A stretch of 64,000 nt of DNA, from the NCBI GenBank assembly GCA_024180945.1, contig JAKSGN010000007.1, positions 124,001-188,000 of the forward strand, in the 5' to 3' direction. The stretch's first letter is position 1. The number at the start of each line of letters is the position of its first letter. Under the pieces are notes generated by a model. The model saw only the letters and a list, made by a program, of their open reading frames with translations. It searched no databases and was not told the DNA's origin. This DNA comes from Macrophomina tecta (lineage: Eukaryota; Ascomycota; Dothideomycetes; Botryosphaeriales; Botryosphaeriaceae). Of this stretch, positions 1-9,270 are shown piece by piece. Position numbers and translations under genes: made by a program.

Positions 1-623
1 ACATGCGTGGTGGGGCGGAACGGGTGAGTGTGGTGCAACATACAGGGTGGTATTAACGAAGCTGTCAATGTTGCTTTGGCCCCCAATCGGTTTTTGGGGG
101 CCCCCACGTTCTTTATTATTCCAGAAGGGAACCGGTCAGCACTACAACATATCGTCCGGGGCCCTGGCAGGTGCAGCAGAAGCTTGCGCCTGGTAACCCC
201 ACTCCGGTAATAGCAGGGCCGTTTTAGCCTGGCACGTTGTCATTCGTAGCGTCATCAAACAATATACGGAGAGGGCTATCCCGCTCGTAACTTGCGCAAA
301 GGCTACGAATCCTCAGAGCCAAGGGTATCGGGCACTTTTCTGGGCGATGTGATAGATCCCAGCTGCATTGTAGCGCAATTGAAAAAAAAAAAAAAAAAAG
401 ATAGACAGAAAACGAATACTTCAGGCTAGGCATCGGCTAGCGGACCCTCCTGTAGACGCATGCCCGGCTGAAGAAGGCTGTTGCGCAGGGATATCTACTG
501 CGCCACATGTTCGGGCCCCAGTGCGAATTGATCCGTCGTCCGGGCTTCTTTTACCCATCCCGCGTGGATGACGATCACAGCGGCGGTAGTTCCAGGGTCC
601 CTTTGCGCCAGACACCGACCACT

Positions 624-2407
624 ATGGCTTCTTTTTTCATTCCTGTCTACAATTCACTGGGAAACACGATGTTCGCCATTGTGGGCATCGCAATATTCTA
701 CGCAGCCTGGAGGACCTGGAGATTCACTGTACAGCCTGCTTTGCACCCTGAGAGGGCGAAGGAACTGCCATATCTGATACCATGTATTATCCATACACTT
801 TTCCCTATCCACCGAGTGGTCTCTAATGCTGGGGGACAGTCGTTGGCCATGCCTTCTCTTTCTTTGCCGATGGTAATGGCACGATTTCGCGCGGGAGGTG
901 TGTTATCCACTCGGCAAAATCCGCACGCACAGCTGATGTACGAACAACACAGACGATACTTTCAAAACAACCGAGAACCGTTTGCGCTCACCGTATTCGG
1001 GGCGACCATCTACGTCGTTCTCACAGCGGCTGACGTGGCAACTGTCTTCAGAAGAACGGATGCCCTGACCTTCGACAGCTACATCACCGACATCATGGCA
1101 CAAATCGGATTGACCCAAGGGGCCATCGACGCAATGTGGCGTTACAGGCCAGCCAGCAGCGGCGACCGCAAAGGTCCCATGGTCCCGAATCCAGGCAAGA
1201 AGCCGCTGGTGCACTTGTCCGAAGCCATTTTCAAATACCAGTTGCACCCAGGCAAGCAGCTTGATGTGCTACAAGATGCCCTGCTCGATCGGATCCACGA
1301 AGTGATGACATGGGATGCCATGACGCTTTCCTCGACCGTGGTGCTTGGGCACGACGTCGGCCGGGCAGGCAAGCGGCGTGTCTCTCTGCTCAGCTGGGTG
1401 CGATTCGTGCTTCTGGAAGGAGCGACGCGCGCATTCTTTGGCAACGCACTCCTCGACAAGGTTGACCCGGGCATCCTGGAGGACTTTGCTGACTTCGATG
1501 ACCAGAGCTGGAAGCTGGTATACCGGCTGCCACCGCCGTGGTCGGTGTCGATGAAGCGGTCCCTGAAGCGCGTCAAGGCCAGCTTCACGAGGTACTTCGA
1601 GATGCCGGTGGAGGAGCGGCTTGACGCGTGCTGGATGGTGCGTGCGATGGAGTCGGAGATGGCGGCGGCGGGCATTCAGCCTCCGGACATTGCGGCGAAC
1701 CTGTTTCTCATCTACTGGGTGTCAGTCTGCATACCACTTCCTGCACGAGCGCTCGGCCCGGCTGACACGACATAAGGATCAACGGCAACACGTGGAAACT
1801 CACCTTTTGGATTCTCGCGCAGCTCGTTCACCGTCCGGCGCTGCTGCAGAGGGTTCGGGCTGAAGTGCGGGCGGCGCTGGCGGCTTCAACAACGTCGGCG
1901 GGCCTCGCTGGGCAGCTCGAGGACTCGGGGGCGTGTCCGGCCACGCTGGCGGCCTACCACGAGGCTCTGCGGCTGTCGGCGTCGTCGATGGGGGTGCGCG
2001 ACGTCGTGGCACCGGTGGGCGTGGGCGGGCGGCTGCTGCGGCCCGGCGCACGCCTGCTGATCCCCTTCCGGCAGATGCTGACTGACGGCGCTGTGTGGGA
2101 GCACAGCGACGAAGATGCCGATGAGTTCGACGCGGAGCGCTTCCTGCACGACCCGGGGCTCGCAGACGCCAAACGCAACCCCAGCTACCGGCCGTTCGGC
2201 GGCGGAGCGACGCTTTGCCCCGGGCGCTTCCTCGCGAAGAGGGAGGTCTTGACGTGTGTTGCGCTGGCGGTGGGGCGGTTCGAGCTGGGGTTGGCGGACG
2301 CGGATGCGTCGGTTCCGCAGGTCGAGGGGCGCGTGCCGTGCTTGGGCATCATGAAGCCGGTCGATGGCGAGGATGTGGAGGTGGTGGTGGTGTGCCGGCG
2401 GCACTAG
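624..2407 (+). CDS. Cytochrome P450 monooxygenase, two exons
   Basis: Heme-thiolate monooxygenase, probably anchored in the ER membrane by an N-terminal hydrophobic segment (about residues 15-30). Exon 1 is 624-1720 and exon 2 is 1777-2407. The intron 1721-1776 (GTCAGT...AAG) restores the I helix as WVINGNTWKLTFW, giving about 575 residues. Visible P450 marks are the K-helix ExxR (EALR) and the heme loop FGGGATLCPGRFLA with its cysteine ligand. The start at 624 is chosen because it directly precedes the membrane anchor; an upstream in-frame ATG at 507 would add 39 unremarkable residues. The I helix has an N-G-N-T core in place of the usual A-G-x-D-T, reminiscent of the CYP7/CYP8-like fungal P450s. 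Substrate and CYP family are not assignable. No reductase or cluster partner lies beside it. Confidence 0.9.
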
Positions 2408-2914
2408 ACTAGCCGCATTAGGCAGAATGAATCCGCATCAAGCAATCCTTCGTAATGCTTGTCCCTTCTTGACGCCGACCCCTGCCACATGCATGCAACC
2501 TGGAGCCGAGCCCGCTGCCCGCAAGCACAGGCAGAACAAGGCTCTGAGAAGGCAGCAGAGCCCACGCTATTTCGAGAGACGAGCCGTGGCTCAGCTTGGG
2601 GGCCGTGTCTGCCATCAGCTCACGCGTATCAGCACAGTGTGCAAATGTGCCGCGCGGGCGAGTATGGAGCACGATTATTTAGACGCGTGTTTCCCTATGG
2701 ATCCGTTCTCATGCGCCGCCGTACGCTGTTCTGGTCGGAGAGGGAGCCCTGTTGATCCGTGTCTCCTTACCAATCGTTATTGGCGCTCAAAATGTCCGAC
2801 GTAGCTCTCGGCTGGAAGCACCACCAAGTTGAGCTGGTTCGCGTCCCGCACGAATTCTCCCGCCAGCGTTTCGCTTACCGTGTTGCTCTTCGCAGGCTGA
2901 TGGCGTTGCCGTGA

Positions 2915-3529
2915 ATGCCTCCAAATCCTTCTTTCCCTATTCAGACACCACAGCCGTGGCCGCCACCTGTGAGCCTCTTGCTCCTTCCCGCCCGTCCGCC
3001 TCCTCTCTCGCTGACCACTGCACCAGCCGTATCCATCATCATCGCCAGTCTCGCGCTCTTCCACCTCCAGAGTCGGAGCAGAAAGTCGACGACGACGCCT
3101 TTCCTGCTGCACCTGGCCCTGACGCTCGACTTCGCCATCGAATACCCGCTCATCCTCGCCTTCCACCCAGCCACCCTCACCTATCCGCGCGATCCCTTCA
3201 GCCAGGCGGAGGCGCCGTCGGCGCTCGAGCTGGCCGCACAGGTGGGCGTCTGCGTGCTGGTCGAGGCCGCGTGCGCGCTGGCCCTGTCGTCGCGCCTGTT
3301 CCGCATCGCCGACAAGTTCGCCAGCGGCGGCGACGACCCGGCGCTGCGCAGCACCCTGCGCTTCCTGCGCCCGCGCGCCGCCATCCTGCTCGCGGCCGCC
3401 TTGCTCGGCACGCCCTCGAGCCTGACCGCCGTCACGGGCCGCCTGCACGCCGCGTCCATGGCGGTGTGGATCTTGGTGCAGCAGCATTTCGGCACTTTCT
3501 GGCGGACTGATGACGACGACGAACGGTAG
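2915..3529 (+). CDS. Hypothetical small multi-pass membrane protein
   Basis: An open frame of 204 codons starting at an ATG. I do not recognise the family. The first 35 residues are proline- and leucine-rich. Three or four hydrophobic stretches follow: about residues 38-55, 66-85 (LHLALTLDFAIEYPLILAF), 105-125 (LAAQVGVCVLVEAACALAL) and 150-180. Between them are charged loops, and the tail ends in acidic residues (TDDDDER). The pattern of a short cytosolic tail after a last helix (MAVWILVQQHFGTFW) suggests a real integral membrane protein. The first exon could be wrong, because the low-complexity N-terminus may hide an intron. Its 3' end faces the convergent STAND-like gene. Confidence 0.55.
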   Translation: MPPNPSFPIQTPQPWPPPVSLLLLPARPPPLSLTTAPAVSIIIASLALFHLQSRSRKSTTTPFLLHLALTLDFAIEYPLILAFHPATLTYPRDPFSQAEAPSALELAAQVGVCVLVEAACALALSSRLFRIADKFASGGDDPALRSTLRFLRPRAAILLAAALLGTPSSLTAVTGRLHAASMAVWILVQQHFGTFWRTDDDDER

Positions 3530-3908
3530 GATTTGGCGCGTCCGCTCTACTTTGCTTTCTTTGATTGTCTGGCAGTCGCTCCGTTTCCACTTGGCAATCG
3601 GACGGGCATATGGTGAGAGAGGAAGAAAGAAGAGAAAGAGCGAACTGGGCTGCGGGCTGGAAATCGTTCTTAAACCGAAACGCCAGTAAGGTGTTATACG
3701 AGCCGTAGCAAGAATTTACTACAGTTTGATAAATGCAAAATTGAGGCAGCGAAATAGACAAACCCCGCCCTCTTTTGAAAGCAGAAAGACGTCTTATACA
3801 CCTCTCATCAACTCTTTTCTCTTCCGTGCCGCTTCGTCTTTGGGCAGGCCCTGATGCGGCATGAATCAACTGCTTGGTCTGACCATGCGGAGGTGCGGTT
3901 CGACTCAC

Positions 3909-4988
3909 CATGACTTCGAACAATTTTGCCAGCTTATCGTCCGCCTCCGGTGCGGGCGAGGTGGTCGCTGAGGAGAAGGAGGTGCGGCCAGACGACCCCA
4001 CCGGCGTGATTGGACTGGCCAGGGAGGGCCTGGTTCGCACGCTGCTCCCCTGGCTGGCGCTCTGGCTGGTGCTCGATCCGGTGGAGGTGGCGAAGGAAAC
4101 GGCGTCGCTGCCGCCATCGCCAGACGGCGGTGGTCCAGTGATGGACTGGCTGTCGGCGTTGTCACGCGGGCTGCGCGGGGCCCTGCGGCGCATCGGAAAT
4201 CGAATGGACGAGGGCGAAGGCTCGGCTGTCGCTGGCGGGCGGAAGTTGCGCTTGTAGACCCAGGAGGTGAAGAGCGAGTCCTCAAAGTCGAAGGGGATGT
4301 AGCGGATGTCGTCGCCCGTCTCCGTCACTGCTGTCGTCCTCGTCGCCCTCGAGCTGCAGATTGAAGCGGCATCGCGCATCGACGGCACGATGCTGTACGC
4401 GCTCGCATCTGAATCGTCAAAGACGCGCGCCTTGACGGCCAGAAGGCGCTCGCGTTCGGTCGGGCGCGGCCTGCGTGCGGCGGTCAGCTTGTTATTCTTC
4501 TTCTTCTTCTTCTTCTTCTTCTTCCTCATCCTCCCGCGCAGGATGGGCACGTACAGCTTGATGACCTGCAGCAGGAGCGTGAGGGCGCCAACCTGGCCGC
4601 GGATGCGCGACTGGTGGTCCTTGAGCGTCTCCTCCTTCCACACGACCTTGGTGCGCTGGAGCAAGCTGCTCTTCAGCGGCGCAGCCAGGGCGTCATCCAG
4701 ATCCTTCTGCAGCGCCTCGACAACCAGCTCGCCGGCGTACAGCGAGCGCTGGATGCGGCGCACAATCTGCTCGTTCTCGGGCACGGCGGCCAGGTCTGTC
4801 TGGACGTAGAGGCGCAGCTGGTCCCAGGCAAGCTCGATGGTGCTGCACTCCTCGACCAGCGAGAGGATGGCCAGCTCGGCCGTCTTGAAGCGCTCGGCGG
4901 CCGTGTGCAGGGCGTGCACGATGCTGACGCACTTGAGCCCCAGGTTCGCAGCGGCATTGGCGATGCCAAGAACAGTGACGGGATCCAT
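3909..4988 (-). CDS. Fungal STAND-like N-terminal domain protein (3' end unresolved)
   Basis: The start MDPVTVLGIANAAANLG and the following helical region to about residue 150 match the fungal N-terminal domain found at the front of STAND/NLR-like and ankyrin proteins. No NACHT or ankyrin region follows here. A tract of about nine lysines is coded by an AAG repeat (4494-4526 on the plus strand). Beyond it lies a serine/proline-rich, probably disordered region. The frame stays open to 3432, but at 3908 a consensus donor GTGAGT follows residue 360 in phase 0, and the conserved-looking composition ends there. One possible acceptor leads straight to a TAA near 3716-3718. The coordinates given are the part I can support. 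Function unknown; related domains occur in fungal self/non-self recognition proteins, but that role is not shown here. Confidence 0.6.
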
Positions 4989-5061
4989 GGCGGCGAGGGA
5001 GCATTAAGCGTGCTGCTGCTGCGGCGGCGGCGGTGTGTTGATGCTGCGCGGTAGAGGGGCA

Positions 5062-6833
5062 ATCATGCCGTCGCGCTCTAGCGACCCTGCATTCGCCATA
5101 TTGTGTTCTTTTGCTCAGAGACGGGCTGCCTGCGTTGTAACGTGGATCCCTTCCAGCATGCCTTGAGCATCAACGCGTAAGCACTACCCTTATCTCCCCC
5201 CTGCGTGGCACAGTTGCATGGGCTACCTGCACATGCCGGGTTGGGGATTTGGGGGCCGCAACGTCGTCTGCTCGCCTGCCTGTCATGCATGCGAGGAGCA
5301 ACCAAGCCTATGACGAGTGTGATACGAGACTGCTGGCCGCCCGCGTTCTTCTATTCTCGGCCTGGCCCTGCCTCTCTATCGGAGTGCTTGGATGGAACTC
5401 TATGGGAGAACTAATTCGCCAGTGTATGACAAGATCGCACGAAGGTCTATATATGGCTTGGCTAACGCCCGGCGCACGGGCCTTGCACCAAAAAATAATA
5501 ATAAAAAGCGGGGGTGTGGTCATAGGCGGAATTCAGTTCAGGCCGCCGTGGGTGATCTACTATCCGATCGTCCATAGTCACTCCAGCCAACCTCCCCCAT
5601 GCACTTCAAATAACGGGCATCTCGTGGAATTATTAGTGTCTGAGCTGAATTCAGACGGCTCCTCATACCATAGCGCTGACGATGATGGTGAGGACGATGC
5701 GCTGGCCGAGGTATGACATAATAATGCAGTAGCTTCTCTTTAAGGGCTTCCTCTTCGTTCAAGCCGGAAGAAAGCGCTGACGGATAAGAGACTCGTGGAT
5801 GATTGATACGCTTCAGAAGCTCATTGATTCTACCTACCATAAGGGCCGCCGCCGCCGCCGCAGCAGCAGCAGCAGCAGACTCTTGTTAACTTGTAGGCAC
5901 AGTTGTCATTCTCGGCGGTACCTCGCATACCTGTTGTACCGTAGTACCCTCAAAACACCGTCTTCGATCCGCGAGCGCAACGAAAACATCTGCGGCGGGA
6001 TGGATAGCTTGCCGCGCGATATCCATCACGGGATGCAGCGTATGGAGGAAGGAATAGTCTGTGAAAAATTTCCAAAGGCGGTCCGGACCGTACGTGACAG
6101 CGGTGATCTGGAGCAACGGAGCGCAAAGTAGCTTGGAATGTGGCGTGAGGGGGCTGGCTTTTCACAATTCTGCGGTGTCCAGCTACATCGCACAAGTAGG
6201 TGCTGATGAACAGATGATCCTGGTCTGTCTTCTAGGAATTAAGAGCTGTTGATGGATCTACCAAATGAAAGCGTGCAGAGAAGGGCGAGTATTCGCCCGG
6301 ATTGCTGTCTGCGGCCGAGGATGCGCTAGCCGAGCAAGGCAAGAATACTCTTGGCGTAGGACGCCGGATTTTGTGTGCATTTTTTGCCGACATGGCAATG
6401 GATACTATTCACAAGAGTTCAGTACATCGTGGACAGGTGCATTTTTCGGCTCTTGGGTTTTAATTCTTCTGTGTGCTTTGAGTCTACGCTTTTGAGCCTC
6501 AAGGCAGCTCGAAGAATAAGAGGCTGGAGCTGGGCAGTCATGCGAAAAACAGTCGTTAGGAATCCTGATTACATTCATGTGCGGGTAGAGGGCCGTAATC
6601 TCTTATTTTCGCTGCTTCGACTTCGCATCCTAGCAATCTGGTCATAAAATACGAGATCGTAGAGCACCACTGCTCTGGTGCCACTTGAGATGCGACCAAC
6701 GCAGTTATACAAGGTATATGTCACACATTATCTTCAAAATGTAGACATTGCTCTACTCCCGTACCCCACCCCAACCCCTAACGGGCAAAAAATTTCCCCA
6801 TAACGCCATTACCTCTCACGTGCAAAAGGTAAT
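5062..6833. other. Gene-poor interval
   Basis: I see no convincing coding region. Several frames of 60-155 codons exist on both strands, but none has a recognisable domain, a good start context or consistent codon use. A (CCG)n(CAG)n triplet run lies at 5845-5879. Confidence 0.5.
5845..5879. repeat. Compound triplet microsatellite (CCG)n(CAG)n
   Basis: About five GCC units run directly into about six CAG units. It lies in non-coding sequence and is likely length-polymorphic. Confidence 0.8.
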
Positions 6834-6950
6834 CTCTCCGACGGGGAATCGAACCCCGGTCTCCCGCGCTTATCTAAGCATCAGAATCCTGGCTCGTAGA
6901 GCAAGGGTTCGCTTGACAAGCGGAAATCATGACCACTAGACCATCGAAGA
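6834..6950 (-). tRNA. tRNA-Asp (GTC) with a 45-nt intron
   Basis: Read on the minus strand from 6950. The acceptor halves TCTTCGA and TCGGAGA pair over seven positions (one G-T), followed by discriminator G. The D-arm holds TAGTGGTCATGAT. The anticodon stem TCCGC pairs with GCGGG and the loop is TTGTCA-C, giving anticodon GTC (Asp). The T-arm is CGGGG-TTCGATT-CCCCG. An intron of about 45 nt sits one base 3' of the anticodon, the standard place for eukaryotic nuclear tRNA introns; without it the molecule is 72 nt. All stems pair, so it looks functional. Transcription would be by RNA polymerase III from the internal A and B boxes. Confidence 0.93.
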
Positions 6951-7180
6951 CAATTGGTAGTCAACTGCGAGTTGACTGATGGTGAACGCCAATGACTTGG
7001 TTGAAGACTGGCTCGGTCAAATTAAAATATATACTATTTGCGTTTTCATTGACAGCGAGATCCCCTTCTATCTTTTCCGTGTCCCTCTCTTCTTGTTTAG
7101 GTCACTGTCAATACTCGAAGGCGCTACTCATGCATTTTTCGAGGGACAGGCCGTGCTCCGGGGTGGAAATAAGTAAGAGA

Positions 7181-7380
7181 TGTGGTTAAGGCCGGACAGA
7201 GAGACAAGCTGACAAGCGGAATGATGGTTTCCGCGGAGCTCGAACCACCGTGACAACTGACCACCACCCAACGCGATTTTCCACCCTCTCATGCATCAAC
7301 CTCGAGTAGCAACATTCAAGATCCATTCATCACTTGCTAAACTCTGGAGTGTATGACATCTGTCCGGCCTTCGGGCCACA
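7181..7380. mobile_element. Candidate MITE-like element with terminal inverted repeats
   Basis: The left end TGTGGTTAAGGCCGGACAGA (7181-7200) and the right end, read in reverse, TGTGGCCCGAAGGCCGGACAGA (7359-7380) share a perfect 13-bp core AAGGCCGGACAGA and the outer TGTGG. The 200-bp span is non-coding. I do not see a clear target-site duplication in the flanks. It could be a short non-autonomous DNA transposon or a chance palindrome; a copy search would decide. Confidence 0.45.
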
Positions 7381-7510
7381 ACGCAGGCTATCAGCATCTA
7401 TGAACGCGTCTCAGACCAGTCGTGACCGTGCTAGCAACTGCGACACAAAGCATCTCATGACTCATTGTTTGGGGCTAACGTGTCGGCACAAGGAAAATCC
7501 ATGAGCCATT

Positions 7511-7816
7511 TTGGAACACAGCAACCATGGCTTCGATTCTTCTCACGCGGCCGCATATGCCTTGGCTGCAAGCTCAAACGGCGAACTGTCGTCCGGAGTA
7601 GTCAAAGTATCCCCAGAGAGGATCATCAGGGGCCAATGTCACGAATCTGAGCTGGCGGCAGTGGGCCTCATCCGCGGGAAGACGAATTTCCCAGTACCGA
7701 AAGTCTACGAAGTCCATCGCCGCAGACCCGATCGTTCCACCGAGACGGAATGCATCCAAGGGCACGATCTGGAGAGTGCATTGGATGGCATGTCCCTGAG
7801 TCGAATTATAGTGTGA
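7511..7816 (+). pseudogene. Fragment of an aminoglycoside-phosphotransferase/kinase-like gene
   Basis: The frame carries a piece that reads like the N-lobe of fungal APH-family small-molecule kinases: a VVKVS strand, then LIRGKTNFPVPKVYEVH (the usual 'IR..T.IPVP.V' motif), then TECIQGHDLESALDGMS (the usual 'MEYI.G..LE..W..MS'). The order and spacing fit the family. The frame stops right after it, and I do not find the catalytic HGDL and DWE motifs downstream; the next kilobase is occupied by another relic. Too short to be an active enzyme, so called a decayed fragment. Assignment is by remembered family pattern only. Confidence 0.5.
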
Positions 7817-7853
7817 TCAAAGACGTCTGTGCTTTCATGCCCCCACTCATGGC

Positions 7854-8353
7854 TTAATATACTTTTCCAAGTTCTCCTTTGACGCTATCCTCGAGGCTCT
7901 TCCGCCCAGGCCGCCCGAGCTCCTTCAAGATACCCTCCGCTCGGTCCCGAGGCTTTATAGTTGTCAGATCCTCGCCCTCTGGGTCTGGGTCTAGATTGCT
8001 GAGAGACGCCACATGAATGACGGCGCTGAAGCCTGCGGGCGGGCTTTAGCTTGCACAGTTTTTTTTTTTTTTTTTTTTTTTTTTGGAGCTGCTTGGCGGG
8101 CGAGAGGGAAAGGTTTGTTCTGGAACCCCCGTACCTTTGACTGCAGTCGTCGAAAGCTCCTTCGCAAGTGATGTCCGGCACGGCGGCGAGTTCGAAGTTA
8201 TTCTCGCTGTACTTCTTGAGCAGACCAAGCAACCAGGCATCCTTGGCCAGATCGGAGGACCGTGTCAATGATGTTGGAGAAGGTGAACCCTTCTGCGCCA
8301 GTGATGAGACTGTGCTCCCCTTTAGGATAGCTGGGAGCGTCAACGGAGGACAT
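7854..8353 (-). pseudogene. Decayed extended-SDR (NAD-dependent epimerase/aldehyde reductase) gene
   Basis: Read on the minus strand from an ATG at 8353. The first frame gives PKGEHSLITGAEGF, a variant of the glycine-rich NAD(P)-binding start of extended SDRs. The frame must then shift to give AKDAWLLGLLKKYSENNFEL and AAVPDITCEGAFDDC, and an intron with a T26 tract (plus strand 8059-8084) leads to SAVIHVASLSNLDPDPE. These blocks appear in the order known for fungal dihydroflavonol-reductase-like SDRs. The strand-2/helix linker that normally follows the glycine motif is missing at the frame change. The frame ends at 7854, before the catalytic YxxxK region. It is a truncated, frame-broken relic. 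Confidence 0.7.
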
Positions 8354-9270
8354 TTAAGAGGATGTGCCGAGGAGACAGGTTGAAAAGGAAGTTTGCAGGA
8401 TGTAGGTACCTTCCAGGTCAAGCAAAGTGCGGCCATTTGCTGATTCCGGGCAGATTGAGCCTCAAGCGAAGCATGTAACACCTTGGGCCTGCTACGAAAG
8501 CTGCGAACAGGTGGAAAGCTAATATCAGCTGGAAGAACCAGGCGCGCATTTGAGGACCACCTAAAGCTTCTGACGTGCGGCAGCCACACCTAACTTCTCG
8601 GCTATCGCAATGCCTTTAATGACTCATACGAGCCAAAGCGATGCTTTCAATGTTCAAGGATGGATGACAAGACTAAGAGCCGCACCCAGCAAGTGTAGTC
8701 TCGTCCCATCCAGAATTCGTACGGGGACCATGCTCTGGACGAGAAATCCCGGACCAGCGGCATTCCTGTGATATGTCAATGGTGAGATCGGGAACCGGCT
8801 CATGATCCTTCCGGGTTCATAAAGTGTCAGAAACGATACTACGGGCTACGAAGAGGAGCAAGCCGTGGGAAAGAAGATAGAAAGAACTGGAGACTGCAGC
8901 TACAGGCTAAATTTGACAGCGGCTCATAAACTGTCTACCGGGCGCTGACCCTGGAGCCACTCGTGTGGTTACCCAGACCTTTCAAGAGTTGCACTAGACC
9001 ATTGCTTCACCGAAGCTCGATATTTCATGTCAAAGTAAAATTGCATGGTTGTATACCATCTCCTATTGTATGGGAGGGGCTGGGAAAGAACAAACATGAC
9101 TTCGCACCAACGAGAGCGACAGAGGACAAAGATGCCAAAATGAACTTGGGTACGGGACATATATCCATACACAGGGGTATCAATCACTACAAAAATTCAA
9201 TACCCAAGCCATTGCCCAAAACTTCCGCTAAAAAAAAAACCTCTATCTTGAATCGGACTCCCCACGCAAA

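Noticed and set aside
5249..5716. 155-codon plus-strand frame in the gene-poor interval
   Set aside because: No ATG at the frame start, mixed composition and no similarity that I can recognise.
7205..7262. tRNA-like stretch with GGTTCGAG and a TTGTCAC loop on the minus strand
   Set aside because: Acceptor and T-stem do not pair properly and no D-arm is seen. At best a degraded copy within the inverted-repeat element.
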